Shown here in pieces: positions 47,234 through 59,500 of a stretch of 64,000 nucleotides of DNA. How positions within the stretch are numbered: the first letter of the stretch is position 1; every line of letters starts with the position of its first letter. The DNA lies in contig JAIWNF010000066.1 of assembly GCA_025093555.1 (NCBI GenBank), forward strand, positions 62,001 to 126,000, written 5' to 3'. Under the pieces are notes generated by a model, which was not told the DNA's origin, made no database searches, and was given only the letters and a program-made list of their open reading frames with translations. Position numbers and translations under genes: made by a program. The DNA comes from Circinella umbellata. Lineage: Eukaryota > Mucoromycota > Mucoromycetes > Mucorales > Lichtheimiaceae.

Positions 47234-50200
47234 TTAATATTAAGAAATAAAAATAAAAAAGACAGAGAGAGGGGTTTTATTAAAAAAAAAAAAGGAAAAA
47301 AAAAAAGTTGTATACAGGAAAGAAGAAAAAGAAAAAGAAAAAAAAAATCCCGTTTTGGTTTCATCGTTCCATTTTTTTATGCAAACGATATTTGTTGCCT
47401 TGTTTCACTTGAATTGAGTTTGAAATGTTTCATTGTACGAGTTTTTGATCATGCAATAAAAATAATAATAATAAACCAAGGCAATTGTTGTCAAATGCTG
47501 GGCTTAAAATCATTTCATCTGTCTATAATAAATTGGATATCATCTTTTATCTAAACGTATCCCATAGAACTCTGAACAAACGAGCTAAATTATTTACTGA
47601 AAACGAATGGAGGAACATTAGATAACATCATTACATATTCAATTAAATGTCATTAATGTGGATTTAAATCTCTTCCACCAGTAAGACTTTTCTGAATTGA
47701 AGACTTCTCTGAATACTTGAGCTTTTATGGCATTCATTGCAGCGCCTATATGTAATCTTGAAGTTAGATACGTACTTTATGGGTTGTCATGATTTCATAT
47801 GAACTATACAGGTATGGGGAGCTATTGAGCAAACACAACGATCTAGTTGAGAGAATATTGTTCATGAAAAATGAAACTTAATAAAACTATTAAAGATGTT
47901 AAAATAGTGTATAGATAAAAAGGATATGGCATCAGACTGTTATTCATCTTTGTATTAACCGTGGGTTCGAAAATCAGAGATTATTTATTACAATTTTCGT
48001 ATCTTTATTTTTTGGTTGTTTAAAATGATGATACCCGAAACATTTTCGCCATTGTGTATTTAATAGATGCACATCATGTCTTTTTTAAATGGTATAAAAT
48101 GATCTCAAAAATCTGATTTAAATAATAACTCTTATAATTGAATTGTATATAAATATTGATGTAAATTTGCAGTCTAAAAAATAAATGGTCTCCTTATATT
48201 TTTAACGCTTCAGAAGCATCTACGTATTAAGAGATACTTACTTGCAACTTTGTTTTGTAAAAAAAAAACATTGATTGAAGAAAAATAAAAAAAGAGGAGG
48301 GGAGTTCATATGAGAATGGGATCGAAGAAGCCATTATCATAAAATGTACTTTACGTTAAAATGGTCTTCTTTAAATTCTTTTTTTTGGTCGTTTATAAAT
48401 CTATATATTTTTGTCTAAAGAACAAACCCAGGCGCTCTCCCTTATGCTAATCAGGCTATGTAAGCCTGAGGGTTATTGAGTCTTTTTGATATACGGAGCA
48501 GACTTCCTCTTGTTAAATTTCGTTTTCAAATACGTAATGAATACATTGTTTTTGATCGACGTGAGTAAACCTTGTTAATTATAAGAAAACTGCGGGTTAA
48601 TGAGAGTTTGGAAAAAGAGCAAAAAAAACAATCAGGGTAAAAATAATACATAAGTGAAGCTGTAATTGCCAATCCATATTCCAGTACGGGTCGAATTCAT
48701 GCGGCTCTAATAAGCTCCAAGCGCTGACTAAGAATGAGTTCCATATTAATGTATAATTATATATTTCCTATCGTTTGAGTAATATATTAGCTAGGAGACG
48801 TGAATAGAATGATCTAAATTATAAAGCCATAATCTTCTTTTTGTGCCAAGGGATAAATGGACTATTACTCTTGAAGGACTAGTGGCTATGAGCAGTAACT
48901 ATCATTTGAAACTTGTTTGTTTTTATTTTGATCTTGTTGGGTAGTAAAAGCTGCTTGAAACAGTAGCAGAAGCTAAAAGAGCTATGATGATGACGGTCAA
49001 TGAAAGGAAACAGAGTTCGTTAGAAGAGTTTCTATCGTTGTTTTATATTGCCTCACTAATCAATTTACGACACACGTTTCAATTTTGTTTCTTTAATAAT
49101 GTTTTTTTCGTGATGCTATCTTTTAATTTGTTACATAAACATTTTGATAAAGTCTTAAAATTCTTGGATAAGTTCTAGTTGCTCTTGTATTTCTTTATCA
49201 ATCTTGCGGAATAATATTTGTGGATGTGAATACGTAGAAAGAATGTAGATACGTATCAAAAATAAATTACAATTGGTTTTATATCTCATTATCAGTCCTT
49301 GCTGTCTTTAGAGTAGCAATACATTCTCAAGCTATAGTCTTTTTTATTTCTTATTATCGGACCATTCTTGTGTTTGAAAGGAGAACTTTATATTTTTTAT
49401 CCTATTTCTTTTATGTCCTTTACTACGTATACAAGAAATACGTAAGAAAAGTTATCAATACGACATAGCACCCCTTTAGTGTTTTTTTCCTCATTAATTT
49501 ACTGGGGAAATTGAAGAAAGTACAAGAAACTACTGTGTTCATACTTGTAACTTTTAAGTATTAAATATAGCTTTACGCCTAGTACTCCTAATCACGATCT
49601 CCCGTTATATACCTCCAATATATTTAATCCGTCTAGCAGTTTGTCAATAACTTCTTTGTTCAACTGCTCTGAGATAAATGCGAGTACGTAGTAAAATAGA
49701 AAGATAGAACTAGCTGAGAATCTGTTTATTCCTAAATTATGTAACTATCTTATTTTATCCGATCATGGCTTAACTATGTTTTATACGCATGAATGAGAGG
49801 ACCTATTATGTTTGTTCTATTATAAATATGAATTCTAGATTATTCTCTGAAAGCGTTTATGACATTTGTTACTAATTGCATTCTTTCTTTGTTGTTCCTT
49901 TTTTACCCGGATAATAATAAGAACGAATCAGAATATATAATATGATAATGGATTTGGATTCATCGGGAGGAATATTAGTCAGTAATGAAAAAATGTACAA
50001 AGTTAAAACAATCGTTACACATATTAAAAAGGCTGCAACTTTTTTTTTGGCATGCCAAGATCATAATTACGTAGGATGTTTTACTTTGAAAGTCACTTGA
50101 AAATGAGCCATCCAATTTTGTTTTAAACGAATAATATAAGCTACTAGATAATAAAAATGAATATGCTTCAAATGAAACGTAATAATATTTGTTATACGTA

Positions 50201-50541
50201 TTAATCTTTTTTTTTTCGCTTACCACGCAATTATCCTAAAACGTCAAACAGTGAAGGCTTAATCAAAGTTTGACAACCTTAGGGCTTAAATTTGTTACTA
50301 TGTAATGTATCCCATTTTTTGTAGACTCGTATCATACAAAGAAAAAAGTGACCAATTTAAAAAACTTCTGTTATTGTGTCACTAGATCAAAAACTTGAAA
50401 GAAGTTGTTCAAAAAAAATATATAAACAAGCAACTTTCACAACAAAATATTTATTTCTTCACTTGTTTACAGTCTTTATATTCATCTTTTGTCTCAAAAG
50501 AACGAAAGCTATACTTTTTCAACCCAATTCAAAAAATAATA
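47234..50541. other. Long gene-poor stretch
   Basis: About 3.3 kb with no supported gene. Noted features: pyrimidine/purine tracts just upstream of PKA (47,280-47,350), a TCAGGC...GCCTGA hairpin near 48,451-48,469, and an isolated 64-codon ORF at 48,984 without recognisable features. Nothing resembles a transposon end. Confidence 0.55.
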
Positions 50542-50772
50542 ATGTTTCCATTCATACGATCCAACAAGAAAATTAAGAGTGAGATTAACTCCTCATCAAA
50601 GAAAGTAACTAAGCGTGAACAAAATAAAAATAGACCTATCGCGTCTTCTAAATTTCTCAAAGATCCAGTGAGAAATAGTAATGTTCCTGATATTCTGGGT
50701 CAATCTATTGATCCAATGGGTGGTCGAGCAACTTATACTCAAGGCATTAATCCAACTAATACAGGTGCTTAA
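50542..50772 (+). CDS. Small hypothetical protein
   Basis: A 76-residue frame starting M-F-P-F-I-R-S-N-K-K. It is Lys/Ser/Asn-rich and basic in the first half, with a less biased C-terminal half (D-I-L-G-Q-S-I-D-P-M-G-G-R-A). I chose the ATG at 50,542 over the longer frame from 50,395, whose upstream part looks like leader. No domain or signal peptide. It could be a real small gene or the last exon of something larger. Confidence 0.4.
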   Translation: MFPFIRSNKKIKSEINSSSKKVTKREQNKNRPIASSKFLKDPVRNSNVPDILGQSIDPMGGRATYTQGINPTNTGA

Positions 50773-53700
50773 TAATAATAACCAAACTTATACACCCTCA
50801 TTATACCCCTAGCTATACTCCCAAGAAAAAAAAAGTAATTTTCCTTTTTAGTCATTATTTCATTCTTATTGTTATATACCATTTTCCTCATGATAAAAAG
50901 CATATCACTATCATTATAAAAAGATTATCATTTATCATTACTTGTATTTTTATTAACTATTATACTATTATCATTACTATCATATTCCCATCAATATTAG
51001 TATCATGTATTGTCTATTATATTATATCTCAATAAAAGCATATTCATCTTTTTTTTTTCATCTTTCAAACGAGATAATAATTGTCCATCTTTAAACAAAT
51101 TGCCTTTTTAAAGTAATTTATTGCCATATTTGAATTAATATGTTAATTATGAAGAATGATCATGTAAAGAATCTCCTTTTTAATCATTATTGCTATGTGA
51201 AACCAAGATTGGATATTAGATATGTGATTTTTCATTCATGAGATTCTTTAATAACTATAAAATATTAAACTAGTTATCTGGATATAATTACGCAGTCAGC
51301 AAAATATACGTGAAAAATAAGAGTAAACTATTTTTGTTAAATATTAGAATGGTAAGTTACATACTATTATTACTCTATGAATTATAATATCGTCATTGAC
51401 CATAGAATAAAATGTAAGATTAGTTGTGGATCATAAGACCTTCAAAAAAAATATCTTGAGAACAATAAAAAAATGATTTACTAACACTCACCAGCGGCAA
51501 GTATATAGTTTTTTGCCTGAGACTTGTTGAAACATTTAGAAGTTTTAATAAAAAAACTGGAAATATTTAAATTCTACCACGAATTCACACAATGGAGATC
51601 TGTAATATTTTTATCTTTGGTTCGAACAAATGGCATTTCGTGAAAAGAAAAGAAAATGGAGGTCAAAAAAAAGAAATTCAAACGCGTGTTTTTATAATGT
51701 CACGCGCATTATTATACCAGCAAAAAATTAAAATTAAAAAAGAATTCAACTCATCGTCATACGCAAAAAAAAAATTATTATTCATTTATTTATTATATTG
51801 TGTTAACTAAGTAACTAGCTGATACTCCGATCATCCTAACGCACTTCAGCCCAGGCAATTAGATTGCTAACAGTATTTTACATTAAAATGTCCATAGGAT
51901 CGTACACTCAACATACTTTCCAAATTAAGGAGGTGACCAAATCAAATAAAATAACCGAAGCTATTTTACTCAATCTGGCCCATTCCTTAACCAGAGAGCA
52001 CTTCATGAGTGTAGTTCACCCTGAACTTTTAAAGGTAAAAAGCTGATTGCAACTAATTGCCTGGGCATGAAGCCGGGCCGAAGCAAGGAAAAGAAAAAAA
52101 AAAAGAGGGAAAAAAAGGGAAAAAATGAGCGTCTTTTATAACTTTTTTTTGGGTGCCATAATTTTTGGGTACTTCTCCATTTTTAGTAATAGAAGTAACC
52201 CAAGATTTTAGTGCACCCCTTTTTTTTACGTGACCGCTTTAAATTTTTTTATTTTTCAAGCTTTTCATTGGCTCAGTTAATTTCAAGTACAGTGCAGAGC
52301 GATAGGATTACTAAGTATAGTATAAGCTTGTGTGAATAAAAATGGAAGGGAGTGATGATTTAAAAGTAAAGGAGCACGGTTGCCATGGTAATGAAGAAAG
52401 TAACAAGCTGTTTCTTTGCATTATGAGCACACACTGTTTCACACCCAACTCCGAAAAAAAGCACAGACCTCCTCCATTCCATTGTTTTTTTTTTTTTTTT
52501 TACTTTGGCAAGGGCACAGAAAAAACAAAGTTTTTGATTATTATAAGTTTATATAGTTTAATTAAAAATATTTTTGACCTGATTCATAATTCGTTCAAGA
52601 TCTCTCGACTCATTATTGTCTTGTTGGACATTCGCAATGGTGCTATCAAGGGGAAAAAAAAAGCAATTGTCGGATCGCACACAAGTTTTTTTTTTTTGTG
52701 CCACTCAGAATGTAACCATAATTTTTAACTGACGCTGGATATGACAAATAAAACATCCATTCGCGTGAGCATAGTAAAAAAAAACTACACATTGAAAGCT
52801 AAAACTGAGATTCTTTTATGGTGTGTCGATTCGCTGTGATGAAGAATAATTAATTGTTATAGACTCTCATTTTGTGCAGTTGAATGATAAATATAAAGTA
52901 ATTTTTTTTTGTAGATACGTACGTACGTCATAGTTTTTATCAAAAATGGGTTCAATCTACAGAATAGAAGAGCAACGTTATAATTTTATACGTGACAAAA
53001 ACAATAATCATAATGTTATAAAAACATACTGGTACATTAACGAATTTATTCGGATGAACAGAATGTTGTCATGATGAGTTAAGGGTATAGAAATCAAAAA
53101 AATCCGTATGAGTTTATATATAGGTTGAAAAAAATGAATATAATGACATAAGTTATTAATGGTGCTAAGATGTTCTGGTGATGTGTAGTAAAAAAAGGGA
53201 AGACGTTGGTATAGTATAAGATCGGTACAGCTATTGGACTAACTTGTTGAATCAAACTCATCTCTAGATCTCTCGATGGTACCTTTTTATTTGACGACGT
53301 GAGTAGTGTTTATCTGGGTTTATCATTGGATTATACGGGTTTGACAATGTCACAAGGAAAAGCAGCTAGGCGCCAATTCAGTACACAATAAATTCTCTTG
53401 CCGTATTATTAGAAAAAACATAAGCTATCATTAACAAAGTTGTAAAGGTAGAAAATCTCTATTTTGGTATTGAAAGAAAAAAATAATTAAATACGGTCGA
53501 TTCATTTATCAATGTTGATAATTACAATAAATGTAGCAGTATTATTGTAAAAGAACTGAGTGACGATAAAGATGAAAAGAACAGCCATATTCAAGAGGCA
53601 CATATATTAACGAACATGAACATAACCTGAATAAATGCATTCCAATTTACAAAATTTGTGTATGTGTGCTTATATATATATTAATAAACATCAATTTTCT

Positions 53701-54790
53701 TCTCAAATTTTTTTCTCCAAAATTAATGTTTCATCACGTACGTATGTACATATAGTGAAAATTAGCAAGGCATAGATATTTACGTATACAAATGTATTTC
53801 ATAATAGTAATAACAGTATTACTAATGAAAAAAGCAGTTCGCGTAAAGCTATAGAGCAGACTGAAATCTCTATTATTGTATGTTTAACATATAACCTAAA
53901 TTAGTAAAATAGGTATTTAGCGTGGACTTTTCACACCTTTTCATATAATACCATTATTTGGATAAATTTACGTGAGATCAATGTCCTCCTTCTTAATTTA
54001 TGTATACGTAGTTACTAATTATACACATAAGATAATATGTTATGAAAATGTTATCTGTAAGGATATATTTAACTAAACGAGATCTGTTAACCATGTTTTC
54101 TAATTGCTTACGTATTGATAAAAAAAAAATAGCACTATGCATCTATAATGTTAATAGTATAGATGCGTACATTCAGAATAAAAAATGTAGAGTTACATAG
54201 TTTTTTTTTTTACCCAGTATCGGGTACAGTAAATTTCGTTACGTACTATAGGTAAATCGTATGCAAGGTTTAATAGCTACTTGGTAAACAATACGTATAT
54301 CAAAGAAAAAAATAGCTGGCTGCACTGCATTAAATATTGAATCAAGCTTAGAAAGTATTGTAAATTATGTACCACGTTTGTTTCAATTAAAAATAAATGA
54401 AAGAATTCCGTGGGATGGCCTTCCATCTTCCCAACAAAAATCAGCCGAGAACCCTATCGTCTTCTTTTTCCTCTTCAAACTCCCGGCAACATTGTCCCGA
54501 CTGAAGACTTTCAAAGATTGCTGCTGTAAGCTCTAATTACGATGTTCGTTTCTACGCATCCTATTTCAGATGCCTTGAAAAGTAATATCCATAAAATGTT
54601 CCCATAATTCCATACGTATCCCCATCTGATATATATTCATTTACTATATTTTGAATGTGTCTCATATCCTTGGAGATGAAGATAAAAAACGAAACCAAAC
54701 TAGTATCCCCAACATGTATATAAATATAAATCGTGTTCGTCCCAAATAACAATGTTATAATAAATTCATAGTAGTAGAAAGGATAAAAAA
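50773..54790. other. Long gene-poor stretch
   Basis: About 4 kb with almost no coding signal, rich in TATTA and A runs. The only protein-like piece is at 51,888-52,045. The stretch 52,050-52,330 is unusually homopolymer-rich. ORFs at 51,592 and 52,342 are low-complexity. Confidence 0.5.
51888..52045 (+). other. Possible coding fragment
   Basis: About 50 codons of non-repetitive sequence starting M-S-I-G-S-Y-T-Q-H-T-F and containing I-L-L-N-L-A-H-S-L-T-R-E-H-F, followed by a GTAAAA donor-like site just before the stop. It reads like a first exon, but no second exon could be found. Unknown. Confidence 0.25.
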
Positions 54791-54791
54791 A

Positions 54792-55313
54792 AATTCAAGA
54801 TTGTGAAAACCGAAACTGACACCCAAGGTCATCCACTTGGTGCTACTGGTTTGGCTCAATGTACAGGTAAAGAAGTGAAAAATTTCAATATTTTTGGAGA
54901 ATGAGGTTATTTTTTGTATCCATTCCCACTAATCTAAATAATAAATATAGAACTTACATGGCAACTCAGAGGATGGACTGGTGATCGTCTAATTCCTAAT
55001 GTCAAATATGCTCTTCAGCATAATGTAGGTCTTGGTGGTGCCATCGTTATTCGTATTTATAAGAGACCAGATGGCAATACTACTCAACCTCATCTTGGAT
55101 ATAATCCTGTATGTATACATAAATATATTATATGGACGTCTTCCTTTCAATCTTTAACTATTATTATTAGAAAACGTGGTACTAAACGTAAAATAATGAA
55201 TCATTAATTAAGTATATATATAGGCTACTGACGCACGTTCTATTACTCAAGAAGATTATAACAAGGCTTGCTCCAAAACCAAGAGAGCTAAATTTTTGAA
55301 AGCTAAACTTTAA
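54792..55313 (+). pseudogene. SCPx-type peroxisomal thiolase, C-terminal fragment
   Basis: Three exon pieces (54,792-54,866; 54,951-55,108; 55,224-55,313) give the last about 105 residues of an SCP2/thiolase-like protein: G-H-P-L-G-A-T-G (the His of this loop is catalytic in thiolases), [16 protein letters not shown], and a final A-K-L, a type-1 peroxisomal targeting tripeptide variant. The N-terminal about 300 residues with the nucleophilic Cys are absent. The sequence just before G-H-P-L-G-A-T-G does not match the usual N-P-x-G-G preamble. All introns are intact, so it arose by DNA-level duplication or truncation, not by retroposition. Confidence 0.8.
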
Positions 55314-56220
55314 ATAACCCCCAATATATCTTTATTTTCCTCATTACTCATATTTATATAAGTATATCTAATAATTCCCGTCCTTCTTCCGCACATCCAT
55401 GTTCTATTATGAGAACAAAAGTTCAGTAATACGTATACTTAATTTGTTTTTACAATTAATAAAATAAAACAAGAAGATGTGTGATTCAGTTTAATTTATA
55501 ATAAATAACTCTTTTTTATTTATTACTGACCGACTTGTTATAATGGCACGAACTGTCATCACATTTATCATGATATGAATACTGAAAATTGTGGCAATCA
55601 TTATTTTTTCACCACCTTTTTCTTTTCACAAGGACTATAGTGTACACAGAAATATTGAATATTTAGTGGCCGTAATTATTTCTTTCAGGTAAAATGAATT
55701 TGCAAAAATAATCCTGATGTACAGTACTAAGTTTCCTACGTATCAAAGATACACTTGTTTATAAAATAAATGTCTAACTTATTATGCTACTTGTATTAAA
55801 CAAGTCAACTCTCCCCTTTGTTAGGAAACACAATTTACTTTTCATACGTAATTAACAAAAGATATTTTGATATAGGACATGGGGGTACGTAATTGTTATC
55901 ATACAGTCGCTGTTATGCTTTTAATTTAACGACTTGTTTAACACTTCGGTAATTGTTACAGTGTTGTTGATGTTAAAAATTTCCTCATTCTTCAATACGT
56001 ACGTACGTACGTACGTACGTAAAAAAAAACGTTACTCTTATACGCTTTTTCCTATTGTTATCTTATTCTTTAAAATGGGCAACGCTACTATTGTTACCAA
56101 TATCATAGCTTTAAATTTGCTTTGCTCGTGGCTCAATTTCGTTTAAACAGCAACGTTTAACGCCTGTATATACAATTAACCTCATTAGTTCAAAAAAAAA
56201 AGGACCTGAGCTGAAATCGA
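55314..56220. other. Intergenic, with ACGT microsatellite
   Basis: A/T-rich. An ACGT tetranucleotide run of six units lies at about 55,996-56,021. No gene seen. Confidence 0.7.
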
Positions 56221-56579
56221 GTGAATTTTGACAAAATATATTTTATCAAGTATACATTTATAATAATATTGAATTACATATTCAATTTCAAATATGGGTT
56301 GAATAAAATATAAGAACTTAATTCATTGAATGAAGGAGGCATAATAGACCACTTTCTGACATTAAAAATCAACAACCCAAACCAAATAAACAGGTGATCC
56401 ATGGAGTTCGTCATAAAAAAAATATAATTCACATAAAAAAAAACTGAAGTCAGCGCACAGCATAAATTTTTTTCATGTTAACCAGAAACAAAAGAAACAA
56501 GTACTTACTTCACCCCAGTTATTTAATACATGAATGCCAGCACATCTTTACTGGCAGTTTTAGTTTTCTTTTATAGCTA
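56221..56579 (-). ncRNA. Candidate guide-RNA region downstream of the Fanzor gene
   Basis: In TnpB and Fanzor loci the guide RNA is usually transcribed from the end of the gene into the adjacent element end. Here the first 50 bp after the stop codon contain a hairpin, CTGCCAG...CTGGCA (56,535-56,556), in a sequence not otherwise explained. No conserved guide scaffold can be demonstrated from one copy, and the element boundary is not visible. Inference from position only. Confidence 0.25.
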
Positions 56580-59500
56580 TTATTCTTCTTCACTCGCAAT
56601 TTCTTCTCGAACAAGTTCTTCTTCTTGCATTTGTGCATTAATATGTTGGTTTTGATTATCAGGACGTCGAAGGTATAATGGTCTTGAGTTAGGATCACCA
56701 TTGCTATTGATATAAGCTGTAAATACTCGTCCAATATTATTTGCAGCGTTAAGATCCCTATCTATTACACGACCTAATACATTTTCACCATTCTCGTCAA
56801 TTCCTCGTTCACAATGTCGACACCATCGATATGGATATACATTACGCCTATAACCAGCTATATATACAATATTATTATTACGTATTATTTTAAAAAGAGA
56901 AGAGAAAGTATGATCATTTAGTTTTTAAAATATTCAATAGTAGCGTGATATTTTTTCTTTTCAAAAATCATCAAGTTGGAAACGATACAAACCAGCACGC
57001 ACGCGATCAGGACATTGTGATGTACGTGTTAATGGATTATTTTCTTCATCACAGCACCAAAGTATCTTTCTTCCCTTTCTGTTATTTCCAGTAGTTCTTC
57101 TTATTTTTTGTTTTCTATATTTTAAGAAGAAATAGAGTTAGTTTCTCACTTGAATAAAAAGAAAAACAATTAATATGATTTATCTTACCGATGATTTGTA
57201 CATATCCACATATCTCTATCTGGATCACCCCGACTTTGATGAACTAAAGATACTGTACGATTATGACATACAGAACACATTATACTTGTGTAAGACTCGT
57301 TAGTTAATATAACTAAAGTCCGACGTGCCAACACTGCACGAAATGTCTATATAATAATAAAGAAAAAGAGGTTGAAAAATGATTAAAATCCTGAATTTGT
57401 ATGATATGATGCTTTAATGTATATAAATGGTCACATACTTCCACTGGAGTAGGTTCATAACCCCTCATACTTGGTCTAAGCCTACCGTCACCATAAGCAA
57501 CAATGGTTGGCAAGGGTGGCACATATCCAGGTTGTCGTCGTCGTTCTCGACGAACTGCTCGTCGATGATTTTTACGTTCTTTTTTTGAATGTCTGAAAAA
57601 GGTAGGGAGTTGAGGCGGAAGTTGTGGCTGTAAATAACACAAAAAAAATTAGCAATTTCATACCAATGAATTTAATAATACAAGTGGATATACATACATC
57701 GTTTTGTTCATCCACACCAATTAGCAAGTTGGCTAACATTTCCAAGGCACTACGATGTGCTCCAAAATATCGCATACGCATTTCACGATGGCGGTAATGA
57801 AAATTAAAGTTTTCATATATTCTATAGTAAAGAATGTTAGCTATTATGAAGTGTTGCGTGCAATATAGACTTTTTTTTTAAAAAAAGAAAAAAAAAACTA
57901 CTCACTCTGTATGAAATTCACCTATCATACGAATGTATTGAATGAAATTTCCAGTTGTAGTCACTGTTGCTGGAACAAATCCCATCATATGGTAAAGCAG
58001 ATGTAAGTCGGTAGCTTCTCGACCACGTAATGCTTCTTCAGCGACGTATTGACGTCGGTTTTCAAGCTCTCTGTATTGAGACCACTTGAACAAAGATTGG
58101 ACTCTATTATTTAGGTAAATAGTTATAATATAATTAATGTATGCCAATTATAATAAATTATTATCTTAGTTAATATTACTACATATTAAAAGAAAAAAAA
58201 AACATACTGATATTGTCCGTTATGTAATTTTATTGTGTGCTGTTCACGTTGTTGATCTGTTTCCAGCGCATCCAGTGTATCCACAGCAGTGACCAAAGAA
58301 CGAATGCCTATTTGTTTTATTAATATAGATAATTTTTTAAATAACAGTAAGTACACATTTGCTCTTTGGTAAAGCACAGTTATAGCAATGTAACAATAAG
58401 TACGTTTATTACTGTACCTGGATCAATATATACTAAGCGAGAGTCAGCGGCGCGTTGTTGAGTTAATCCCTGAGGATTTTTAGAGAGATGATACATCCCA
58501 CGTCGCCATGCTGTCAAGTCTTGATTACGAGGATATCGTACAACTTCTCTAGAGGACTGTGGCAATCGCTCTAAAATCATATACGATTAAAGTTAAAAAA
58601 AAAAATAATGGGATATAAACATTTTGGTACAACATCAAAATAAAGTTGTAATAAGCAGTATATTTACCACCACGGATAGTTGCGATTGGTCTTCTGAACG
58701 TCAGTGACACCCCAACACCATCAGTTTCAATATAATTGTTGAACAAATACCGTTCACGATGTTGAGATGGAAACATACCGGCTTCTATAAATTAAAAGGA
58801 CACTCGTGCTATTCATCAGTTTTTGCTACGCCTTGAAGAAAATCATTGAAAAAGATCTTATTTCAAATAAAGAATACTTGCCGTCAGTTTCCCAATATGT
58901 ACAGCGGCGAGGTATAACGTGATTCAAATTAAATATATCCTCCCATATTTGTTCCATTTGAACAGAAGAAAGTGCTCGAAAGGCAGCAATTGTGATTAGT
59001 CGATGTTGTCGTCTTCCTCTTGGTGGGTTAGGTGACTAATAGCATGTATCCAACGTTTATATTAGAAGATACTCTGTTTAAAATATACATTGAATATTAA
59101 TAATACAATAGAAAATGCTTACCATGATATGAGGAGGCATGTGGGCGTTAGGGTACTGAATTGAATAAATTTTTAAGATATGATATAGTGACCGTTGATC
59201 GATTGGCATGTAAGCCACTTGATGCTTTGCAACAGGAAGTACAGTCCACCGTCTTACACCATTTTCTTCTATTTGGTTCAGTAAATATACTAAATAAGTA
59301 GGCAATCGTTGATAAATGTTTACTTGTTGCACGCTACTTGGCCTTTCAATGATACTTTGGGCATTTTCATCAGCAAACGCTGTTTGAAAAGCTTGATGAT
59401 GTTCTCTGCGTGATGTAAAGCAAAAGAAAAGAAAATAAGTTCGTTAAATACATAGAATAGTATTATACAGTAAAAAGTATCAGGTACTGTAATAAAAAAA

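Noticed and set aside
47925..47985. Possible tRNA-Asn or tRNA-derived SINE (GACTGTTATTC ... CGTGGGTTCGAAAATC)
   Set aside because: No matching acceptor or D stems, and the T-stem is not complementary. At most a degenerate relic.
48440..48480. Rho-independent-type terminator or structured RNA at the TCAGGC/GCCTGA hairpin
   Set aside because: A single short stem with no adjacent gene and no repeats. Expected by chance.
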